A DNA stretch of 14,854 nt from CAUZFZ01 sp964431285 (GTDB lineage Bacteria > Planctomycetota > Planctomycetia > Planctomycetales > Planctomycetaceae). Location: NCBI GenBank assembly GCA_964431285.1, contig CAYSJO010000152.1:1-14854 (forward strand). The letters run 5' to 3'. Shown here in pieces: positions 7,362 through 13,104 of the stretch. Both the position numbers and the translations under genes were made by a program. The notes beneath the pieces are model-generated. The model searched no databases and was not told where the DNA came from. It worked only from the letters and a program-made list of their open reading frames with translations. Position 1 is the first letter of the stretch. Every line of letters starts with the position of its first letter.

Positions 7362-7982
7362 ATGATCGCTCGCAGCATAACCGCAGAAGAATTCGTAGAA
7401 CGCCGCTGTGAACTGCCCGATGGCGGGCAGTGGTCAGAACTCATCTGTGGCGAGGCAGTCTCGCTACACCCACCTGAAGCGGCACATGGCACGGTCGTTC
7501 TGAATCTCTCGAAAGCGCTGGCCGACTGGATCGAGCAGACGCGCACCGGCTATGCCTGCTTCGAATTGGCCCTGATTCTGAACCGATGTCCGGACACGGT
7601 GTGCTGCCCGCCGATCAGTTACTTCGTTGCCGGTGACCGCTGGGCCGAGATGGATAAGACGATCACGGAAACCTGTCCGGCCCTGGTTGTCGAAGTTCCG
7701 TCGACTCCTGATCGGACACGTCTGGTGGCCGGTCGGATTCAGCAATATCTGGAACGTGGAGTCGCTGTGGTCTGGGTCGTTGATCCCAAGCAACAGAGTA
7801 TCACGGTCCAGACCATCCAGGCCGGTCCACTCGTGCTTTCGCCCGCCGATGTACTCAGCAGCGGTTCCGGCTGGACCAGCAAACCTGGGGGTGAATCGGT
7901 TCTCGCGGGATTCTCGCTGCCTGTCGAACAGGTGTTTCGCGAGCCCGACTGGTGGGGTGGACGTTCGGCTTCGAGCGACTGA
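7362..7982 (+). CDS. Uma2-family (DUF820) putative endonuclease, degenerate active site
   Basis: 206 residues from the ATG at 7362; length and layout match the Uma2 family of PD-(D/E)xK-fold proteins. Matching segments: SELICGEAVSLHPPEAAHG near 25-43, the strand PPISYFV (83-89), the PALVVEVPS block (106-114) with Glu111, and the RIQQYLERGVAVVWVVDP block (125-142). The family Pro-Asp active-site Asp is Pro84 here and the usual Lys is Arg125, so nuclease activity is doubtful although the fold seems intact. A TTG at 7326 is a possible earlier start, but the ATG gives the usual N-terminus. Ribosome binding is weak. It stands alone between a gene-poor stretch and the tRNA. Family biology is poorly known; such genes are often in many copies in planctomycetes and cyanobacteria. 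Confidence 0.8.
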   Translation: MIARSITAEEFVERRCELPDGGQWSELICGEAVSLHPPEAAHGTVVLNLSKALADWIEQTRTGYACFELALILNRCPDTVCCPPISYFVAGDRWAEMDKTITETCPALVVEVPSTPDRTRLVAGRIQQYLERGVAVVWVVDPKQQSITVQTIQAGPLVLSPADVLSSGSGWTSKPGGESVLAGFSLPVEQVFREPDWWGGRSASSD

Positions 7983-8036
7983 ATTGATCAGCTGTTCGCC
8001 GTTGAACCAATCCCGCCAGGTCGCCAGAATGCGCTG

Positions 8037-8058
8037 ACTTCGGAGTCATATCCGAAGT
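8037..8058. terminator. hairpin after the Uma2-family gene
   Basis: ACTTCGGA (8037-8044) and TCCGAAGT (8051-8058) form a perfect 8-base stem with a 6-base loop, 54 bases after the Uma2 stop. No T-run follows, so a role as terminator or RNA-end stabiliser is only likely from position. Confidence 0.4.
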
Positions 8059-8128
8059 ATGTTCGCGTTTGACGCGGATTCGATCCAATCCGGCAGATTG
8101 TCCTTTGAGCTGAGTCACCAGTTGAAAG

Positions 8129-8146
8129 TGCGTCCCTCACGACGCA
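8129..8146. repeat. short palindrome, copy 3 of TGCGTC/GACGCA family
   Basis: TGCGTC (8129-8134), CCTCAC, GACGCA (8141-8146). Same arms as the two copies near 4242 and 4298 but with a longer loop. It lies between the Uma2-family gene and the tRNA. The rest of 7983-8244 shows nothing else I can name. Confidence 0.45.
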
Positions 8147-8244
8147 AGGTTGCAGCGACTCTTTCACTTCAGACCACTGCATGATCTAGACTGCCTGCTC
8201 GGCCACGGGTGGGTATCGACTGCAAGCGAGTTGTGACGCGACAC

Positions 8245-8332
<88 letters not shown>

Positions 8333-8338
8333 TCCCCG

Positions 8339-8377
8339 GCAAAGCGATCATCGTAACCTGGTGATCGCTTTGCTTTT
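8339..8377 (+). terminator. intrinsic terminator of tRNA-Ser
   Basis: GCAAAGCGATCA (8339-8350) pairs perfectly with TGATCGCTTTGC (8362-8373) across an 11-base loop and is followed by TTTT. It starts 8 bases after the tRNA. It may also serve minus-strand transcripts of the integrase, whose stop lies 54 bases away, through the complementary stem, but that side lacks a strong T-run. Confidence 0.8.
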
Positions 8378-8430
8378 GCGCTGAGCACTCAGGCGATCCA
8401 GTCGCCGCTGTGCTGATTTTGTACTGATTC

Positions 8431-9639
8431 TCAAACTGTGTTGCTCGTAACGTCGTCATCGTCGCTCTCCGATTCCGTGGAGTCAGTCGGGGAATTCGAT
8501 CCCTGCCCGGCTTCGTCCGTCTCAGTGTTGGCAGCCAGCCCGTCTGGCTGCAGTTCAAGCCACCTGATAGCGTCCTGTGCTCGCTGGTCCGCAATGTGCG
8601 TGTAGAGGCGGATAATTTTTTCGTCCACATGACCGACGACGTTTCGCACGACGGATTCGGGGACGCCCGATGAAAGTGCGTTGGAGATAAAGGCGTGTCT
8701 GAACGTATGGAGATGGCCTTGTATACCGAGGCGTTTCAGCAGACGCTTCAGTGATCGGAGCAGGCGACGTTCCGAGATTTGATGGTCGCCTCGGGGGTAT
8801 TTCCTGGAGGGAGCGGCAGTGAAGACCCAGCGATATTCGCGCTGGCGTTCCTTGAGTAGCTTGCAGCCGCGTTCCGTCATTGGAGTCGCGCGCTGATCTC
8901 CAGTCTTGGGAGTCCAGTCATCCTTCGGTCGGATGTGCAGGACGTTGCGTTTGAAGTCCACGTCCTCCCACGTCAACCATTTGATTTCCCCGATCCGAGC
9001 CCCTGTGTCGGCAAGAACCGTGTAGATGGACCGCTGTGGCTCCTGGCTGGCTTCGAGGATCAACTCGACTTCTTCACGTGTAAAGCACGGCTGTGGCGTC
9101 GGTTTCGGTTCTGAGATCTTCAGCCCATTGAGTGGATCACCTGACAGCATCCCACGACTTTTCGCGAAGTTCACAACCTGGCGGACGACGACCGTCTCGT
9201 TGTAAACCGTCTTCGCGGACACACCCGCTTGGACACGAGCGTGCCGGTATCTATCTATGAAAGAAACGGTGATCTGCTCGACGGATTGGATGTAATTTTC
9301 TTCGGCGATCTGGCACAGGCGGGTAAAGATTCCCCGGTACTTCACCAGCGTCTTCGGTTTTCGGCGTTCCGTTTCGAGGTGCCGTATGTACGCGCTGACC
9401 ACGTCCGTGATCGATGCGGCTTTAACCTTCTTCCGGTGTTCACCGGTCAGGATTTCACCTTCCAATCGTAAGGCTCGAAGCCGCGCTTCTTTCATGCTTT
9501 TCGTTTTAAGAGATTGTCGGTGCTGGCGACCGGCGTGCTGCCAGTTCGCCCACCAGGTATTCTCACGTTTGAAGATTGAGACGAGTTCGCCAACCGGATC
9601 GTACGGCTGGCTGTTTCTGTGATTGGACTTATCAGCCAT
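8431..9639 (-). CDS. tyrosine recombinase/integrase
   Basis: 402 residues. An N-terminal arm (about 20-60, with WWANWQ and Lys/Arg-rich residues) is followed by a SAM-like core-binding domain (about 75-180) and the catalytic domain (about 185-360). All catalytic residues are visible: Arg215 in TGARIGE, Lys245 in PKTGD, His311 and Arg314 in HTFRH, His337 in VGHVDEK, and nucleophile Tyr346 in RLYTHI. The last 40 or so residues are an acidic Ser/Asp/Thr-rich tail beyond the usual end of the domain. Such enzymes insert and excise integrative elements; the tRNA-Ser beside it is the likely target. Its start overlaps the excisionase-like gene by 8 bases, so the two are cotranscribed. It appears intact, unlike the cargo upstream. 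Confidence 0.95.
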   Translation of the reverse strand: MADKSNHRNSQPYDPVGELVSIFKRENTWWANWQHAGRQHRQSLKTKSMKEARLRALRLEGEILTGEHRKKVKAASITDVVSAYIRHLETERRKPKTLVKYRGIFTRLCQIAEENYIQSVEQITVSFIDRYRHARVQAGVSAKTVYNETVVVRQVVNFAKSRGMLSGDPLNGLKISEPKPTPQPCFTREEVELILEASQEPQRSIYTVLADTGARIGEIKWLTWEDVDFKRNVLHIRPKDDWTPKTGDQRATPMTERGCKLLKERQREYRWVFTAAPSRKYPRGDHQISERRLLRSLKRLLKRLGIQGHLHTFRHAFISNALSSGVPESVVRNVVGHVDEKIIRLYTHIADQRAQDAIRWLELQPDGLAANTETDEAGQGSNSPTDSTESESDDDDVTSNTV

Positions 9640-9886
9640 TGGAGGAAATGCCCTCGTTGAAGATCAGTTGAAGAAGACGATCCCGGACGAAGAGCACTCG
9701 TTTGCCCACGCGGCGACTGCACTGATCGAGAAGACCTCGACTCCGCCAGTCGTACATCGTGCTCTTAGGAACCTGTAGAAGCGCGGAGGCCTGTTCGATG
9801 GTCAGCACAGGCGGGAACTGCTCCGCCCACGGGCCTTCTGCAAAAGCGGATTTAATTTCTTGCTCGCTGAGTTTGAGTCCGTTCAC
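9632..9886 (-). CDS. excisionase-like helix-turn-helix protein
   Basis: 84 residues starting at a GTG. Residues about 27-75 (LTIEQASALLQVPKSTMYDWRSRGLL, interrupted here as TIEQASALLQVPKS and YDWRSRGLL) form a MerR/excisionase-type winged helix-turn-helix (HTH_17), ending in a basic strand RVGKRVLFVRDRL. Small proteins of this kind bend DNA at attachment sites to favour excision, or regulate the integrase. A GAGGT sequence 8 bases before the GTG supports this start; the ATG just upstream is out of frame. It overlaps the integrase start by 8 bases. A role as regulator rather than excisionase is possible. Confidence 0.85.
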   Translation of the reverse strand: MNGLKLSEQEIKSAFAEGPWAEQFPPVLTIEQASALLQVPKSTMYDWRSRGLLDQCSRRVGKRVLFVRDRLLQLIFNEGISSNG

Positions 9887-9894
9887 CGTGCCAT

Positions 9895-9899
9895 ACCTC
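9895..9899 (-). promoter_or_regulatory. ribosome binding site for the GTG-started HTH gene
   Basis: GAGGT on the minus strand, 8 bases before the GTG at 9886. The remaining 9900-10066 stretch should hold the promoter of this gene and the integrase. It contains a small GCCGG-AACGA-CCGGC hairpin (minus strand), but I could not fix -35/-10 boxes. Confidence 0.5.
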
Positions 9900-10066
9900 G
9901 TCCGAACTGCCTCTGATTGCTGCCGGTCGTTCCGGCTCTATTTGCAGTTGGAATTCCGGACGATTTGGTGAGGGCGGTCTTCAAACGTGGCACTGCGGAG
10001 TGGGACGGCATCGATGAGCACTGGCAGTCGCGGTCTAAAAGTCCGGACAGTCTGGAATTGCGAGTG

Positions 10067-10868
10067 TCAGAGAAACTGCATCGCGGCGATCTCGACGTCG
10101 TCCTGCTGAGTCGAGTCGATGAGGGCGGGAGGGGCTTGTGCGTCAACACTCGGCGAGGAGGCTCGTCGCCCACATGGCGGAGTTTCTTCGCATGATTGAA
10201 CCAGGTAGCACGGGAGCCGTGGCCCGCTCGATAAAGGCTTGAACTCTCTGGCCCTCTGAAGAAAAGCTTGCTTCAGTTTTGAGACGGGCAACTTCGAGTG
10301 CCGTACCCGTCAGTAACCGGCTGAGCACGAATTGTCGCCAGTCGAGGCCGGCCTGCTTCTTTTTTCAGGCGAGCACGTATGTACGAAACGAGTGCTCTGC
10401 GATCAGGTGCAGGTTGTCGGCAACGAAGTCGAAGATTTCCTGATCCCAGAACCACTTGGCGGCCTGCTGGTGCAGTTCGACCGGTGTTGGTTCGAATGAA
10501 ATCGCGTGACCACGGTCCAACAGTGCGGCAACGTCGAGATTCGGGCATTCCCAGCGATTCGCGATGATCGCGACACGGCTTGTCGTAACAAAACTTTTGG
10601 GAATCCCGTGTTTGTCCAGTGCGGCGGCGTTCGTCAGCCATGACAACGTTTTCGCCGGGTCTGTCTGGCACAGACATTTCAAGAGTCTTACGCCGCTGCG
10701 GTTGGCGTAGAGCCCGTCAACGTCGTCAAGTACCAGAGGCCGATCCCGAAACTCCCACGCCTGCATGTAGATGCCAAACGGCGTCGCTGTGCCGTCGATC
10801 CAGCACACTTCTCTTGCTACTCGACACTGCAGAATCCGACTTTTTCCGACCCCAGGGGAAACAATCAT
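10067..10868 (-). pseudogene. decayed P-loop ATPase gene of the integrative element
   Basis: The frame from 10868 begins within a Walker A motif (SPGVGKS) and has a Walker B (LVLDDVD) and conserved-looking blocks (DGTATPFGIY, RLLKCLCQTDP, SRVAIIANRWE, KWFWDQE). After RTYVLA it meets a TGA (10365-10367), then continues in the same frame with KKKQAGLDWRQFVLSRLLTG, so a Trp codon TGG probably became TGA. Near 10221-10227 the frame is lost; restoring one G in a G-run yields GSRATWFNHAKKLRHVG. A further shift near 10121-10138 leads to ALIDSTQQDDVEIAAMQFL and the stop at 10067. Upstream, two adjacent TAG codons interrupt a frame reading FVNPQTSIKPHMRL and then, past them, FTDMIV, so the 5' part may reach about 10950. 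From memory, similar ATPases accompany integrases in planctomycete elements; this link is inference. No intact product is likely. Confidence 0.75.
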
Positions 10869-10891
10869 GTCCGTGAACTACTAAAGGCGCA

Positions 10892-10941
10892 TGTGGGGCT
10901 TGATGCTTGTTTGCGGATTCACGAATTGTCCCTGCCCCACA
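10892..10941. repeat. inverted repeat between ATPase remnant and phosphoesterase gene
   Basis: TGTGGGGC (10892-10899) and GCCCCACA (10934-10941) can pair across a 34-base loop. It lies after the stop of the phosphoesterase gene on the minus strand and could end that transcript, but no T-run follows. It also falls within the suspected 5' remnant of the ATPase gene. Confidence 0.3.
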
Positions 10942-10986
10942 AACGCATGCAACACGCCTCTGGAGCCGGCCTGCGGGGAAGGCGTT

Positions 10987-12021
10987 CTACGCGGTCGGCC
11001 AAGGAAGGTCATACGATCGTTGTCCACCGAATCCCTGGATTGTCAGGTGGTCGCCGATCGTCACAGCCGCGAAACTGGCATTCCAGTGAGTGGCCGCCAG
11101 CGTGATGTAGTGCGTCTTGTCGTAGACCGTCCAGCGGTTGCGGTGTTTGTGTCCGAAGAAGCAGGCAACCACTCCACCGTCCTCGGCTAGCAGACGACGG
11201 ATCTGCCATCCGTTGTCGACATACGACGTCTCCTTGCCGACCGGCGAAAACGGAACATCGCCACCCGCCCCTGAACCTTCGGGCGGCGTGTGATGAAGCT
11301 CTTCGTGGCAGAAGACAATCTTCGGTCGGCTGCGATGACGGGCCAGGTCCTCGGCCAGCCATTCCTGCTGAGCACTATCGATCCAGTAGGCACCGACCAC
11401 GCCGTCTTTGCCTCCCGGCGCCGACGCGTCCGGCGGGTTGTTCCCGTCGAGCACAATGAAGTGCACGCCGCGTACGTTGAATGAGTAGAACCGATGCGGC
11501 ATTCCCGTCACGTCGAGGAATTCCTGCTTGGTAATGTCCTCGCCGGCATGGCCGCGGCCGATCAGATCGTCTGGTGTAATCTTTTCATCGCCGCCTTTGA
11601 GCCAGCCGACATCGTGGTTGCCCATGACGTGGTACCGGGGGCATTTCAACTCAGCAAACACGCCGACGTGATGCCTGAGAGCGCTGAGCTGGCCGTCGTG
11701 CATCTCACGTGTCGTCTGCCCTTCGGCCACCTGACAGCCAAAGTCGCCCAGGTCGATTGCAAACGAGGGCTGGGACTCCTGCATCTGATCGACGAACTGT
11801 TTGAAATTTGCCTCATTGCCTGGCGAACGACGCCCCAGCAGGTGAGGGTCCGCGTTGAGGCCGAACCGCAGCGGACTTTCTTCGCTGATCGGCTCCTGCT
11901 CGTCGGCCGGAGCGGAGTCGCATCGCGTAATTGAACTGGCAGCGATTGAAAGCCCGACTGCACTGTGCCCAAGAAACCGGCGGCGGTTCATTGAATTCGT
12001 TTGTGATCGGCTCGAAGGCAT
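10987..12021 (-). CDS. Tat-exported calcineurin-like metallophosphoesterase (first)
   Basis: 344 residues from the ATG at 12021. Twin-arginine signal NRRRFLG (12-18) followed by a hydrophobic stretch to about residue 30. The two-metal phosphoesterase motifs are complete: DPH (58-60), GD (92-93), GNHD (134-137), H239 in FCHEELHH, and GHKH (290-293). It should hydrolyse a phosphomono- or diester outside the cytoplasm; substrate unknown. An ATG at 11991 would place the signal directly at the N-terminus and is an alternative start; GGGA 9 bases before 12021 slightly favours the longer form. It is the last gene of a probable three-gene run, 63 bases after the next phosphoesterase gene, which is related only in fold. 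Confidence 0.9.
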   Translation of the reverse strand: MPSSRSQTNSMNRRRFLGHSAVGLSIAASSITRCDSAPADEQEPISEESPLRFGLNADPHLLGRRSPGNEANFKQFVDQMQESQPSFAIDLGDFGCQVAEGQTTREMHDGQLSALRHHVGVFAELKCPRYHVMGNHDVGWLKGGDEKITPDDLIGRGHAGEDITKQEFLDVTGMPHRFYSFNVRGVHFIVLDGNNPPDASAPGGKDGVVGAYWIDSAQQEWLAEDLARHRSRPKIVFCHEELHHTPPEGSGAGGDVPFSPVGKETSYVDNGWQIRRLLAEDGGVVACFFGHKHRNRWTVYDKTHYITLAATHWNASFAAVTIGDHLTIQGFGGQRSYDLPWPTA

Positions 12022-12084
12022 TTCGTGGCATCCCAATTCTATGACTTTTTGAGATTCTGTCTTTTCCTGGACGCGTGACGAGCC

Positions 12085-13083
12085 TCAGTTCCAGACCAGC
12101 TTCGCTTTAGTTCCATGACGGGGATGTTGCATGTCCAGTGTCTGCAGTTCGATAGTCACTCCACCCTCCTGCAGGTTCATGCTCAGCCAGCCAACGGGTT
12201 CATCGGCGTGGAAGGTGTAGCCAACTGATGGCAAAGACACGAAATGAAGCTTCCGCCATTTGAAGATGTAGAACTGATGCATGTGCCCGGTCACGACTGC
12301 CTTGACGTGCGGCTTTGTTGCCAGCAGGTCGAGTAACTGGTCTGAGTCCTCAAGACCACCGGCCAGTCCCCTGAAGGGGCTGGCGCTCTCGACGAGGACC
12401 TGTTTCTTTCCTGACCGTTTCTGATATGCGTCACTGGGGTTGATGTTGTGATGGAACATCACGATGGCTGGCTTGTCAGAATGAGCATCGAGGATCGATT
12501 CGAACCACGCCAGTTGTTCCCGGCCCAGGATTCCAGGGCCTTTCACGGGCTTGTCTGGATTCTCCATCGTCAGTGAGTCCAGCAGGACAAAATTCGCATG
12601 CCGGGACTTCAGGACTGAGACGTGACGATTCTCCAGCAGTACACGCTGATCTGTATCCTTGAATGCACCGGCGAAGTCACCGCGATGGTCGTGATTGCCC
12701 ATCGTCACGTGAATCGGCGTGTTCTTAAACAACGCGAACTTGCTCTCGAGCTGGCTGTACTCGTCTTTGCCGCCCACGTGCACGCAATCCCCATTCAGAA
12801 TCATTCCCGCCGGTTTCTCCGGCATTGCATTCACGTGCGCTGCGGCCAGGTGGAAGTTTCGCGAGGCGTTCGTCGCCCGCTTTTCTCTGGTGGTCTTGCT
12901 TCCGGCATAGTGACGCGCAATGGAATTCGACGACAGAAGGTGCGTGTCGGATAGAAGTGCCCAGAAGTCGGAATCTTCGCTGGACTCATCGCCGTAGAGT
13001 TGGCCTTGCCTGAGTGCAGCAATGGATGCGGCTGCACCTGCAAGGAACCGACGGCGCGATATTGGCAGTAAATGTGCTGGCAT
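12085..13083 (-). CDS. Tat-exported calcineurin-like metallophosphoesterase (second)
   Basis: 332 residues, ATG at 13083 with AAGGAA 10 bases upstream. Twin-arginine signal SRRRFLAG (9-16) and Ala-rich hydrophobic region to about residue 26. Metal-site motifs: DTH (46-48), GD (98-99), GNHD (129-132), HH (211-212) in VMFHHN, and GHMH (266-269). The spacing between GNHD and the later histidines differs from that of the neighbouring phosphoesterase, so the pair is not a recent duplication. Predicted exported phosphoesterase of the Icc/purple-phosphatase-like fold; substrate unknown. It lies 52 bases after the intended end of the large gene upstream and probably shares its transcript. Confidence 0.9.
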   Translation of the reverse strand: MPAHLLPISRRRFLAGAAASIAALRQGQLYGDESSEDSDFWALLSDTHLLSSNSIARHYAGSKTTREKRATNASRNFHLAAAHVNAMPEKPAGMILNGDCVHVGGKDEYSQLESKFALFKNTPIHVTMGNHDHRGDFAGAFKDTDQRVLLENRHVSVLKSRHANFVLLDSLTMENPDKPVKGPGILGREQLAWFESILDAHSDKPAIVMFHHNINPSDAYQKRSGKKQVLVESASPFRGLAGGLEDSDQLLDLLATKPHVKAVVTGHMHQFYIFKWRKLHFVSLPSVGYTFHADEPVGWLSMNLQEGGVTIELQTLDMQHPRHGTKAKLVWN

Positions 13084-13093
13084 TGGTTTTGGT

Positions 13094-13099
13094 TTCCTT
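13094..13099 (-). promoter_or_regulatory. ribosome binding site of second phosphoesterase
   Basis: AAGGAA on the minus strand, 10 bases before the ATG at 13083; confirms the start placed just before the twin-arginine signal. Confidence 0.5.
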
Positions 13100-13104
13100 G
13101 AGTT

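Noticed and set aside
10356..10367. TGA followed by an A-run as programmed frameshift or readthrough signal
   Set aside because: The stop comes before the slippery A AAA AAG in the reading frame, and the gene has other lesions, so simple decay explains it better.
10484..10495. GGTTCGAAT resembling the tRNA T loop, as a possible second attachment copy
   Set aside because: Only about nine bases match and it lies inside the ATPase remnant coding sequence, so chance is likely.
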